Part shown: piece after piece, positions 1 through 8,035 of the stretch | Layout: each line of letters starts with the position of its first letter | How positions within the stretch are numbered: position 1 is the stretch's first letter | Source: Allopusillimonas ginsengisoli | GTDB lineage: Bacteria; Pseudomonadota; Gammaproteobacteria; Burkholderiales; Burkholderiaceae_B | DNA: 64,000 nt | Assembly (NCBI RefSeq): GCF_004153455.1 | Contig: NZ_SDQE01000001.1 | Span: 558,001 to 622,000 of the forward strand | Direction of reading: 5' to 3' | Notes under the pieces: generated by a model | Told to the model about the DNA's origin: nothing | The model's database searches: none | What the model saw: the letters and a program-made list of their open reading frames with translations, nothing else | Position numbers and translations under genes: made by a program

Positions 1-945
1 GTTCAGGACCTGTTTGAGCAAAAAAAGGCCCGTTTCTTTGTTGGCGGCATATTGTCCTCCGAGGCGCTTGCCATGGGAAAAAGCCTGGATAAGCTGGGTG
101 GCATTCTGGTTACCACCGCCGGGGCAGACGAGATTACAGGCTCTGATTGCAATCGGGCAATGTTCCGGTGGTCAGTCCCTACTTATGGCGCGGTGCGGGA
201 AACCATTGCCCCATTGATCAAACTGCATCCCGACGCCAAGCGCTGGTACACCATCACCCCTCAATATGTTTTCGGCGAAGGTTTGCTGAATGCCACCAAA
301 GACATTCTGAAGGAGAATGGGCTCGAGCACGTCGGCAACAGCTACCACTCGCTTGATGAGCGCGAGTTCAGCGGCTATCTGACAAATGCCATGGCCTCAA
401 AGCCTGATGTTCTGGTGTTGCTGAATTTTGGCTCGCAAAGCTCCGAAGCATTACGCCAGGCAGTCAGTTTCGGCATGAAGAGCAATACCATCATTTTGAT
501 GGCGTGGGCGTCCGGGCTTGAACAGTTTGAGTCACTGGGCGCAGATCTATGCGCAGATGTTTACTTCGGCGTTCAGTATTGGCACACCATCGACTCCCCG
601 CTCAATCATCAGTTGGTCGAACAAACAAAAGCGAAGTACAACATCAATCCCAACTATAGCCTCGCGGGCGCCTACATCATCACCAAAATGATTGCCGATG
701 GCATCGTCAAGGCCAAATCCATAGACCCTGACAAGGTAATCGCCGCCATGGAGGGCACGGAATACGACGGGCTCACCGGCAAAGAAACTATCCGTAAGGA
801 AGACCACCAGGTTATCAAGAACTACTATTTGCTGAAAGGCAAAGCAAAGGCAGATATGAAGGACGCCGATGATTACGCGGACATCATTCAAGGCGGGCAA
901 TCCTTCCTGACGCCTGAAGCGGCTGGTTGTAAGGCACTCTCCTGA
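1..945 (+). CDS. ABC transporter substrate-binding protein, branched-chain amino acid/amide type (5' end missing)
   Basis: Periplasmic ligand-binding component of a Liv-type (HAAT family) ABC importer. The window begins inside the gene: the frame is open from base 1 and 314 residues remain of a family that is usually near 400, so the signal peptide and the first strands are missing. The alternating helix/strand pattern of a Peripla_BP_6 domain is visible, with FVGGILSSEAL near the start and AGAYIITKMIADGIVKA at about residues 218-234. It precedes livHMGF-like genes on the same strand by 112 bases, and two amidohydrolase/peptidase-type genes follow those. A carbamoylated amino acid, ureide or small peptide is therefore as likely a ligand as leucine (inference). 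The family call is firm; the ligand is not. Confidence 0.9.
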   Translation, partial: VQDLFEQKKARFFVGGILSSEALAMGKSLDKLGGILVTTAGADEITGSDCNRAMFRWSVPTYGAVRETIAPLIKLHPDAKRWYTITPQYVFGEGLLNATKDILKENGLEHVGNSYHSLDEREFSGYLTNAMASKPDVLVLLNFGSQSSEALRQAVSFGMKSNTIILMAWASGLEQFESLGADLCADVYFGVQYWHTIDSPLNHQLVEQTKAKYNINPNYSLAGAYIITKMIADGIVKAKSIDPDKVIAAMEGTEYDGLTGKETIRKEDHQVIKNYYLLKGKAKADMKDADDYADIIQGGQSFLTPEAAGCKALS

Positions 946-951
946 CCCTAT

Positions 952-974
952 GCAGGCCCGTCCCCCGGGCCTGC
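952..974 (+). terminator. GC-rich stem-loop between binding-protein gene and livH
   Basis: A perfect 9-bp inverted repeat (GCAGGCCCG at 952-960, CGGGCCTGC at 966-974) encloses a 5-base loop, six bases after the stop codon of the binding-protein gene. No clean T-tract follows, only GGCACCTGTTTG. It is therefore better read as an intercistronic stability or attenuation hairpin than a full terminator. Such hairpins commonly keep the binding protein in excess of its permease (known pattern; inferred here). Confidence 0.55.
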
Positions 975-1057
975 GGCACCTGTTTGTATTCCTGCAGAAT
1001 TGCTTGCGATTGGTTCGGGTATGCGCCGCCGCCAATCCCTGAAGGGTTCCCGACGAT

Positions 1058-1918
1058 ATGAATTTATACCTATTGCAGGTCATCAACGGCATCGGAATAG
1101 GAATGATCTATTTCCTTCTTGCCGTCGGCCTGTCTATTGTGTTTGGCCTGCTGCGTTTCGTGAACTTCGCTCATGGCGCTTTTTATCTGATTGGCGCCTA
1201 TGCGTGTTACCAGTTGATCCAGCTTGGAATCAACTTTTGGATGGCCCTCCTCATCGGGCCGATCGTGGTCGGCTTTTGCGCCTGGCTGATAGAACGGCTG
1301 CTATTGCGCCGTATGTATGACCTGCCCCACGAATTTCACATTCTGTTCACGCTGGGCCTTGCCTGGGCCATCCAGGAGCTGGTCATTATTTACTGGGGCC
1401 CCGTCGGGGTGAATGTGGCGCCACCCGATTCGCTCAAAGGCGTTGTCATGTGGGGCGCCTTCATCTATCCCAAGTACCGGCTTTTTCTGATCGCTTTCTC
1501 CATGGTCCTGGCGCTCGCGCTGTGGCTATTGCTGGAGCGCACGAGACTGGGCAGCATCATCCGGGCAGGCAGCGAATCTGCCGAAATGGTCACCTTGCTG
1601 CGAATCAATGTGTACAGAATCTTCGGCCTGACGTTTGCGCTCGGCGCCGCCACCGCAGGACTTGCCGGGGTGCTTGCCGCGCCATTGCGCGGGGTCGAGC
1701 CATTTATGGGGATTGAGGCGCTGGCCGTGGCATTCGTGGTTGTGGTCGTCGGCGGCATGGGGAGCTTCAGCGGAGCGCTGCTGGCGGGTCTGCTCGTTGG
1801 CATTGTGCAAAGCGTGATGAGCACGCTTTGGCCGCAGGGTGCCAGTCTGATGATTTACGTTGCCATGGCGCTGGTGCTGTTGCTTCGGCCCGATGGGTTG
1901 ATGGGGAGAAGCCAATGA
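1058..1918 (+). CDS. livH: Branched-chain amino acid-type ABC permease, LivH family
   Basis: Inner-membrane permease that pairs with the LivM-type protein to form the translocation channel of the Liv importer. It has 286 residues, the normal LivH length, and is almost wholly hydrophobic with about eight membrane segments. It starts MNLYLLQVINGIGIGMIYF and contains the family pattern GLRFVNFAHG (here GLLRFVNFAHGAFYLIGAY, about residues 29-47). A cytoplasmic loop around residues 150-170 carries the ATPase-contact region (LLERTRLGSIIRAG). The stop overlaps the ATG of livM by the ATGA arrangement, indicating translational coupling. The substrate is not visible from this gene. Confidence 0.93.
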   Translation: MNLYLLQVINGIGIGMIYFLLAVGLSIVFGLLRFVNFAHGAFYLIGAYACYQLIQLGINFWMALLIGPIVVGFCAWLIERLLLRRMYDLPHEFHILFTLGLAWAIQELVIIYWGPVGVNVAPPDSLKGVVMWGAFIYPKYRLFLIAFSMVLALALWLLLERTRLGSIIRAGSESAEMVTLLRINVYRIFGLTFALGAATAGLAGVLAAPLRGVEPFMGIEALAVAFVVVVVGGMGSFSGALLAGLLVGIVQSVMSTLWPQGASLMIYVAMALVLLLRPDGLMGRSQ

Positions 1919-2904
1919 GCACCTTTCTCAGAAGACATGGATATTTTCTGGCAGCACTGGGGGCTGTGCTGATATTGCCTTTGATTCTGGATTCAGGCTC
2001 GCTGGCGTCCGAGGTTCTGATTTTCGCGCTCGCCGCACTTGGGTGCAATTTATTGCTCGGCTATGCTGGCCTGCTTTCGTTTGGGCAAGGCATATTCTTC
2101 GGCGTAGGCAGTTATGCGCTTGGCATCCTGCTCACGCGTACCGGCTTGCCCATGCCCGTTGTCCTGGCGGCGGCAAGTGTACTCGGCGCGCTCGTGGCCG
2201 GCATTGTTGGCTGGCTCGCCATCCGGCAGAAAGGCGTCTATTTCGTGATGCTTACGCTTGCGCTCACTCAAATGTTTTATTTTCTGGCCTATTCAACGCC
2301 TCAATGGACAGGTGGAGACAATGGCCTGCTCGATATTCCCACACTGCCCCTGACGGTGTTCGGTTTTACCGTGTTTCCCAACCAGTCTGCCTGGCAGTAC
2401 TACAGCTTCGTTGCTGTTATTTTTCTACTGGTGTATTGCGCGCTGCAACGGGTGGTCGAGTCTGTTTTCGGCCGGACACTGCTGGCAATCAGGGATAACG
2501 CTGCAAGGGCAACAGCGCTGGGCTACAACATCATCCACTTCAAGCTCGTTGTATTCATGTTATCGGGCGCCGTCACGGCGCTGGCAGGTGCGCTTTACGC
2601 CATGATGACCAATATTGCCCCACTGACCAGCATCAACTACCACATGAGCGAAATCATTCTGCTTGTGACGGTGCTGGGAGGCACTGGCAAACTCATCGCA
2701 TCCGTGCTGGGTGCCGCATTCTACGTCATTGTCTCTGACTGGCTGTCAGATCTGTGGCCGCGGTGGCTATTGCTGTTTGGATTGCTGTTAATGGGCATCA
2801 GCCTGTATATGCAAGGCGGTCTGTGGGGCGCTTGCCGCATTATCGGCCGCAGGATTTTCCGGTCTGGCAAACGCTCCGCCCAGGTACGCAAGGAGCCCTT
2901 ATGA
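1915..2904 (+). CDS. livM: Branched-chain amino acid-type ABC permease, LivM family
   Basis: Second membrane subunit of the Liv importer, 329 residues from the ATG at 1915. An upstream in-frame start at 1828 exists inside livH, but the ATGA overlap and family length favour 1915. About nine to ten hydrophobic segments are present. The LivM signature GYAGLLSFGQGIFFGVGSYA lies at about residues 45-64, and the EAA-like loop RTLLAIRDNAARATALGYN is at about residues 190-208. The stop overlaps the start of livG (ATGA at 2901-2904). Translation coupling through all four genes suggests one mRNA. Confidence 0.93.
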   Translation: MSTFLRRHGYFLAALGAVLILPLILDSGSLASEVLIFALAALGCNLLLGYAGLLSFGQGIFFGVGSYALGILLTRTGLPMPVVLAAASVLGALVAGIVGWLAIRQKGVYFVMLTLALTQMFYFLAYSTPQWTGGDNGLLDIPTLPLTVFGFTVFPNQSAWQYYSFVAVIFLLVYCALQRVVESVFGRTLLAIRDNAARATALGYNIIHFKLVVFMLSGAVTALAGALYAMMTNIAPLTSINYHMSEIILLVTVLGGTGKLIASVLGAAFYVIVSDWLSDLWPRWLLLFGLLLMGISLYMQGGLWGACRIIGRRIFRSGKRSAQVRKEPL

Positions 2905-3665
2905 AGCCGCCTATTCTTCATGCGAAAAATATCGTCAAGTGCTACGGCAAGTTCAGGGCGGTATCGGATGTAAGCCTGAGCGTTCAACCCAACACCATAC
3001 ACTCTGTTATTGGTCCGAACGGCGCCGGCAAGACAACCCTTTTTCACTCTCTGACGGGCACAGTGCCTCTGACCTCCGGCTCCGTCCTGCTGGATGGAAG
3101 AGAGATTGGCGCGCTGGCGGACTATCAGCGTGTGCAGCTAGGCATGGCCAGATCATTTCAGGTAACGTCTTTGTTCCCTACCCTGACAGTGCGGGAGAAC
3201 CTGAGAATCGCTGCACAGGGCGTACAGCCTGGGCAAGCCTTGCATTTCTGGTCCAAAGCGTTGCTGCAAGACGCCCATGAAGACGTGATTCTCGCGGTAG
3301 CGCGACGCGTGGAGCTGGATCACCTTCTGGACCGAACCAGTGCGCAATTGTCACACGGACAGCAGCGGCGGTTAGAGGTAGGAATGGCACTTGCAGCGCG
3401 ACCGACCATTATCTTTTTGGATGAACCTACCTCGGGGATGGGCATCAACGATATTGGAGGCATGAAAAATATTGTTCGCAGCCTGCGTGACGAACTGACT
3501 GTCGTGCTCATAGAACACAACATGGACATCGTCATGGACATCTCCGACACGATCACTGTTATGCATTTGGGCAAGGTGTTATCTGAAGGACAGCCAAATG
3601 AGGTAAAGGCGGATCCCGCCGTGCGCCAAGCCTATCTGGGTAATATGATTACAGGAGGTGGCTAA
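2901..3665 (+). CDS. livG: ABC transporter ATP-binding protein, LivG family
   Basis: Cytoplasmic ATPase of the Liv importer, 254 residues from the ATG that overlaps livM. The sequence shows Walker A GPNGAGKT (about residue 37), a Q-loop region FQVTSLFPTLTVREN, signature LSHGQQRRLEVGMAL (in place of LSGGQ) and Walker B IIFLDEPTSGM, followed by the H-loop IEHNMDIVM. The C-terminal tail with GKVLSEGQPNEVKADPAVRQ is the LivG-specific extension seen in BCA_ABC_TP_C. The signature SHGQQ instead of SGGEQ is a common LivG variant. It partners with livF directly downstream. Confidence 0.94.
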   Translation: MKPPILHAKNIVKCYGKFRAVSDVSLSVQPNTIHSVIGPNGAGKTTLFHSLTGTVPLTSGSVLLDGREIGALADYQRVQLGMARSFQVTSLFPTLTVRENLRIAAQGVQPGQALHFWSKALLQDAHEDVILAVARRVELDHLLDRTSAQLSHGQQRRLEVGMALAARPTIIFLDEPTSGMGINDIGGMKNIVRSLRDELTVVLIEHNMDIVMDISDTITVMHLGKVLSEGQPNEVKADPAVRQAYLGNMITGGG

Positions 3666-4369
3666 TGCTGCTCAGTCTCGAGGGCGTGAACGCCTATTAC
3701 GGGCAAAGCCATATTTTGCAGGATGTGAGCATGAACGTCGGAGACGGCGAGCTGGTCTGTCTGCTTGGTCGAAACGGGGCAGGCAAGTCCACCACGCTCA
3801 AATGTATTATGGGCATAGTACCGGCCCAGAAAGGCAGCATCACGTTCAAGGGCGATGATATTACCCATTTGCGTACGCACAGAATATCCAATCGGAACCT
3901 GTGTTTCGTTCCAGAACATCGCGGGATATTTCGTGTACTGACCGTCGAAGAAAACCTGAAACTGGCAGCGCATCCTTCTTCGCAGTGGTCATTGGCCGAT
4001 ATCTACGACATATTCCCGCGCCTGAAAGAACGTCGACGCAATGGCGGGGCGCAGCTGTCAGGCGGGGAACAGCAAATGCTGGCGATTGGTCGGGCGCTGA
4101 TGAACGCGCCCGAGCTGCTGATCCTGGACGAGCCTGTAGAAGGGCTCGCACCAGTCATTGTGGAAGAAATCGTAGAACGGCTCAAACTGATCAAGCAAAG
4201 CGGTATTTCCATCCTGCTAGTGGAGCAAAACCTCGAAGTATGTACACAGTTGGCCGACAGGCATTACATCCTGGAAAGTGGAAGAATTGTTTACCAGAAT
4301 GACAATGCCGCCTTTACGGCGGATTCCTATGTAAAGGACAAGTACCTTGGCGTGGGCGTTGTTGAATAG
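3665..4369 (+). CDS. livF: ABC transporter ATP-binding protein, LivF family
   Basis: Second ATPase of the Liv importer, 234 residues, the normal LivF length. Walker A GRNGAGKSTTLKCIMG, signature LSGGEQQMLAIGRAL and Walker B LLILDEPVEGLAPVIVEEI are all present, as is the H-loop LLVEQNLEV. It starts on the last base of the livG stop codon (TAATG), so it is translationally coupled. With livG it forms the heterodimeric motor. Next comes a hydrolase gene 24 bases on, preceded by a GAGGGAG ribosome binding site, so the operon probably continues into the two enzymes. Confidence 0.94.
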   Translation: MLLSLEGVNAYYGQSHILQDVSMNVGDGELVCLLGRNGAGKSTTLKCIMGIVPAQKGSITFKGDDITHLRTHRISNRNLCFVPEHRGIFRVLTVEENLKLAAHPSSQWSLADIYDIFPRLKERRRNGGAQLSGGEQQMLAIGRALMNAPELLILDEPVEGLAPVIVEEIVERLKLIKQSGISILLVEQNLEVCTQLADRHYILESGRIVYQNDNAAFTADSYVKDKYLGVGVVE

Positions 4370-4393
4370 AATCAAAGATGAGGGAGACTAATC

Positions 4394-5668
4394 ATGGCTG
4401 CGGTAATTAACAAGGAAAACACGGCAAGCATCAATGCTCAGCGCTTGTGGGACTCGTTGATGTCCCTGGCGAAGATTGGCGCCACGCCAAAAGGCGGCGT
4501 TTGCCGGTTGGCATTAACCGACCTGGACAAGCAAGGACGCGATCTTTTCGTTCAATGGGCCAAAGAGGCCGGATGCGAAGTACGGATAGACGAAATCGGC
4601 AATATATTTGCACGCCGACCTGGCCTGGACAACTCGCTGCCACCTGTGTTGACTGGCAGTCATATCGATACTCAGCCTACAGGCGGCAAATTTGACGGTA
4701 ACTTTGGCGTACTGGCCGGTCTTGAGGTCGTACGCAGCCTGAACGATCAAGGAATTCAGACACAAGCCCCCATCGAAGTCGTTGTCTGGACGAATGAAGA
4801 AGGCTCGCGTTTTGTGCCCGTGATGATGGGATCTGGGGTTTTTGCCAATGCATTTCCACTCGATGAAACGCTTGCGCAGACTGACATTGATGGCAAAACC
4901 GTTGGGGATGAACTGCGCCGGATTGGCTATGCAGGCACGACACCGGCCTCAAGCTTTCCGATAAAGGCGTATTTTGAAGCCCATATAGAGCAAGGGCCCA
5001 TTCTCGAGGCCAAGGATACCGTCATCGGCGCAGTGACCGGTGCGTTGGGACAACGATGGTACGACGTCGTGATCAGCGGAATGGAAGCGCATGCGGGCCC
5101 TACGCCGATGGAGCTGCGCAAAGATGCCCTGCTCGCCGCCGCTCAGCTTATTTCCAGGGTGAATGAGATCGCGCTCAATCATGCTCCTCACGCAAGAGCA
5201 ACAGTGGGGTGGATAGCGTGTTTTCCCAATTCGCGCAATGTCATTCCCGGCACGGTAAGACTAAGCGTAGATTTGAGAGCCGCTGATGATGAAGTGCTGA
5301 CCACCATGGATAGCTCGCTGAAAACCGCTGGGGAGCAGTTACAGGACGAAGGCCGTGTCGGCGTGGAAATCAAGCAGGTTGTCTATTTTCCCCCGCAACC
5401 GTTCAACAACGACTTGATAGACTCGGTTCGCGGAGCCGGCAAAGCGCTTGGCCTGCCAACCCTGGACATCGTCAGCGGCGCGGGGCACGACGCGGTATAC
5501 CTCGCCCGCGTCACACCGACTGCAATGATTTTCATTCCTTGCAAAGATGGCATTAGCCATAACGAAATCGAGGATGCCCGGCCAGAACATATTGAGGCGG
5601 GCTGTAATGTATTGCTGCGAGCGATGCTCGAACAGGCCGGTCACGCAAGAAATGGGCAGCAGGCATGA
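4394..5668 (+). CDS. Zn-dependent amidohydrolase, M20 family (N-carbamoyl-L-amino acid hydrolase / allantoate amidohydrolase type)
   Basis: Cytosolic hydrolase of 424 residues, typical for the amidase subgroup (HyuC/AmaB/AllC/UPB). These enzymes cleave a ureido group from N-carbamoyl amino acids, allantoate or beta-ureidopropionate, releasing CO2 and ammonia. Candidate dinuclear metal ligands are H90 (in GSHIDTQPTGGKFDG), D101, E136 (in WTNEEGSRF) and the H of EAHIEQGP near residue 192, plus a C-terminal SGAGHDAVY histidine. MEAHAGPTPMELRKDA is the family's dimer-domain motif. The gene follows livF by 24 bases and overlaps the next gene by ATGA. The exact substrate cannot be read from sequence, hence no symbol. 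Confidence 0.88.
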   Translation: MAAVINKENTASINAQRLWDSLMSLAKIGATPKGGVCRLALTDLDKQGRDLFVQWAKEAGCEVRIDEIGNIFARRPGLDNSLPPVLTGSHIDTQPTGGKFDGNFGVLAGLEVVRSLNDQGIQTQAPIEVVVWTNEEGSRFVPVMMGSGVFANAFPLDETLAQTDIDGKTVGDELRRIGYAGTTPASSFPIKAYFEAHIEQGPILEAKDTVIGAVTGALGQRWYDVVISGMEAHAGPTPMELRKDALLAAAQLISRVNEIALNHAPHARATVGWIACFPNSRNVIPGTVRLSVDLRAADDEVLTTMDSSLKTAGEQLQDEGRVGVEIKQVVYFPPQPFNNDLIDSVRGAGKALGLPTLDIVSGAGHDAVYLARVTPTAMIFIPCKDGISHNEIEDARPEHIEAGCNVLLRAMLEQAGHARNGQQA

Positions 5669-7179
5669 AAATTCTGATCGCACGTCTGAATCACGAGACC
5701 AATACGTTTTCCCCGGTTCCCACGCCTATTGAAGCATTCGGCATAAACGGACCTGATTACGATCAAAACGCCTATCAAGCCAACAAAGGTGCAAAGACGG
5801 CAATGGGCGCCTTTATCGATCTGGCTGAGCAAATGGGTGCGGAAATTGTCACGCCGCTATCTGCAACAGCCAATCCCAGCGGGCCGGTCGATGCGCAGGC
5901 CTATCGCATCATGACCCAGCATATACTCGATAAGGCCGTGGGTTGCGACGCCATCATGCTCGATCTGCACGGCGCCATGGTGGTAGAAGATTCAAATGAC
6001 GGCGAGGGCGATTTGCTGGAGCGGCTCAAAGCGCAATGTCCGCACGTGCCTATTGCTGTCGCCCTCGATCTTCATGGCAATGTCACACAAAAGATGATCG
6101 ACAACGCGGACATCATGGTTGGCTTCAAGACCTACCCGCATATAGATATGTATGAGGCAGGCGAGCTTGCGGGCCGTATTCTGCGTGAAACGCTCAACGG
6201 CGACACAACTGTTGCGTTGGCGTGGCGGCCTTTGCCATTGATGACACACACATTGAAAAGCGCCACGCAATCTCCTTCGATGCAGACCGCCATCAATCAG
6301 GCGATTCAGCTGGAGCAAAGCGGAGATGTGCATGCTGCAACCATCATGGCCGGTTTTTCGTTGGCAGACATACCAGCACCCTGCTTGAGCGTCATCGTCG
6401 TCGGCAGGAATCAACAGTCCGCACAGGCTGCCGCAGATACATTGGCCGATGAGATCTGGTCCAATCGAGAAGGCTTTGTTTATGTCAGCGAACCGCTGAA
6501 TTCGTCGATCGCCAAAGCCAAGGAAATGGCCCGAGAAAAGGGCATTGCACATCCGAGCTGTGGCGATCGAGATGGGCCAATACTGCTGCTGGATCACAGT
6601 GACAACTGCATGTCCGGCGGCACGTGTGACACCATGGATGTATTGCAGGAAGCACTCGCCCAAGGGCTGTCCAATATCGTCGCCGGTCCACTCTGTGACC
6701 CTGAATCGGTAGCCGAAATGTTTGAAGCCGGCGAAGGTGCCACGATCACGCTTCCGCTGGGAAACAAGAAGGAACTCGCAAGCATGGGTGTTCACAAAAC
6801 GCCCATGGAAGTAACCGGCACCGTCATGCGCTTGAGTCCTGGAGAATACGTAATCACTGGCCCGACATATCACGGAATGAAATGCAGCATGGGCCGAACC
6901 GCGCTATTGACTTTTAATGGCGTCAGCATTGTGGTCGCAGAAAGAACACATGAGCCGTGGGATCTGGGTGTGTTCACGTGTGTCGGACTTGATCCGGCCT
7001 CCTTCGACTATGTCCTGCTGAAATCCAGAATGTACTGTCGGCCAGTGTTCTTTCCGATCGCAAAAGGTTATGTGGAGTGCGACAGCGTGGGGGCTACCAG
7101 CTCAAACTATGATCTGTTTCCGTTCCAGAACCTGGATCGCCCTGTATACCCCCTGGACAAAGACACCGCAAGGCGTTAG
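5665..7179 (+). CDS. M81 family metallopeptidase (MlrC-like)
   Basis: 504-residue protein of the M81/MlrC family, named for the microcystin-degradation protein MlrC, a Zn-dependent hydrolase acting on small linear peptides. The N-terminal DUF1485 part begins MKILIARLNHETNTFSP, with the conserved HETNTF. LDLHGAMV and ALDLHGNVTQKM, then GFKTYPHIDMYEAGE, hold the likely metal-binding D and H residues. The C-terminal MlrC domain has LLLDHSDNCMSGGTCDT. The start overlaps the preceding amidohydrolase stop (ATGA). In many proteobacteria M81 genes sit beside Liv or Dpp importers and M20 enzymes, suggesting a shared peptide or amide salvage route (inference); the substrate is unknown. Confidence 0.88.
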   Translation: MKILIARLNHETNTFSPVPTPIEAFGINGPDYDQNAYQANKGAKTAMGAFIDLAEQMGAEIVTPLSATANPSGPVDAQAYRIMTQHILDKAVGCDAIMLDLHGAMVVEDSNDGEGDLLERLKAQCPHVPIAVALDLHGNVTQKMIDNADIMVGFKTYPHIDMYEAGELAGRILRETLNGDTTVALAWRPLPLMTHTLKSATQSPSMQTAINQAIQLEQSGDVHAATIMAGFSLADIPAPCLSVIVVGRNQQSAQAAADTLADEIWSNREGFVYVSEPLNSSIAKAKEMAREKGIAHPSCGDRDGPILLLDHSDNCMSGGTCDTMDVLQEALAQGLSNIVAGPLCDPESVAEMFEAGEGATITLPLGNKKELASMGVHKTPMEVTGTVMRLSPGEYVITGPTYHGMKCSMGRTALLTFNGVSIVVAERTHEPWDLGVFTCVGLDPASFDYVLLKSRMYCRPVFFPIAKGYVECDSVGATSSNYDLFPFQNLDRPVYPLDKDTARR

Positions 7180-7236
7180 GCGGCCCGTGAAAATAGTCCA
7201 TCAAGCACACCGTGGATGCCACCGGTTGCCAGGGCC

Positions 7237-8022
7237 TTACGGCATCTGCCTCGGCTTACGCTTACGCCCCGCCGCAAAAAAATCATAAAGCCGATTGGGC
7301 ACAAGGCGCAGCAGCTTGGCCACAATACCCATTTGCCATGGGATGACGGTATAGCTGGCACCTCGACTGATCGCCAGGCCCGCACGATCGGCAAAGCGCT
7401 CCACGGGCATGAGAAATGGCATTTTGTAGGGGTTGCGCGCCGTCATCGGCGTCTGGATAAAGCCTGGAGCAATCGTCACCACCTTGACGCCAGTGCCCTT
7501 CAGCTCGACACGCAGGCTTTCGCAATAGCAGCGCACCGCCGCCTTGGAGGCGCTGTAGGCACCCGCGCCCGGCAGGCCTCGCACGCCCGCAACGCTGGCG
7601 ATGCCCACCAGCGTGCCCTGCCCGCGCTGTTTCATCGAAGCGATGAAAGGTTCAAAGGTAGCCACAGTGCCATTCACATTGGTGGCCAGCACGGCACTGA
7701 ACACATCGAAATCTTCCAGCGCTTCGGTCAGCGTGCCCACGCTGATGCCTGCACTGGCAATCACAATATCCACCGACCCGCTTTCAATAAAATCGGCCGC
7801 TGCGCGATGCAGAGCCTGCCTGTCGCGCACGTCGGCCACATACAGACGATGTCCGGCGCCTGATGATGCCTGACCCGCTAGCGGCGGCAGGCTTTGCATA
7901 ACCGCCCGCAAAGCGTCTTCGCGACGCCCCACCAGCGCCACCTGCGCCCCCTGGCGCGCATAAAAAAGAGCAAGCGCGGCGCCTATGCCGCTGCTCGCTC
8001 CGGTAATGAAAACGCGTTGCAT
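7237..8022 (-). CDS. Short-chain dehydrogenase/reductase (SDR) family oxidoreductase
   Basis: 261-residue classical SDR. The NAD(P)-binding glycine motif TGASSGIG is at residues 7-14, the NAG-equivalent is ASAG near residue 89, the catalytic serine lies in IASVAGV, and the active-site YxxxK is YSASK near residue 156. The GRRE segment after strand 2 (VALVGRRED) suggests NADP preference. It begins 13 bases after carB stops on the same strand, so it can be read through from carAB, although no functional link to carbamoyl phosphate is known. The C-terminus is basic (AAGRKRKPRQMP). The substrate is not predictable. It converges with the M81 gene across a 57-base gap with no clear terminator. Confidence 0.85.
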   Translation of the reverse strand: MQRVFITGASSGIGAALALFYARQGAQVALVGRREDALRAVMQSLPPLAGQASSGAGHRLYVADVRDRQALHRAAADFIESGSVDIVIASAGISVGTLTEALEDFDVFSAVLATNVNGTVATFEPFIASMKQRGQGTLVGIASVAGVRGLPGAGAYSASKAAVRCYCESLRVELKGTGVKVVTIAPGFIQTPMTARNPYKMPFLMPVERFADRAGLAISRGASYTVIPWQMGIVAKLLRLVPNRLYDFFAAGRKRKPRQMP

Positions 8023-8035
8023 CGACGCGCCGCGC

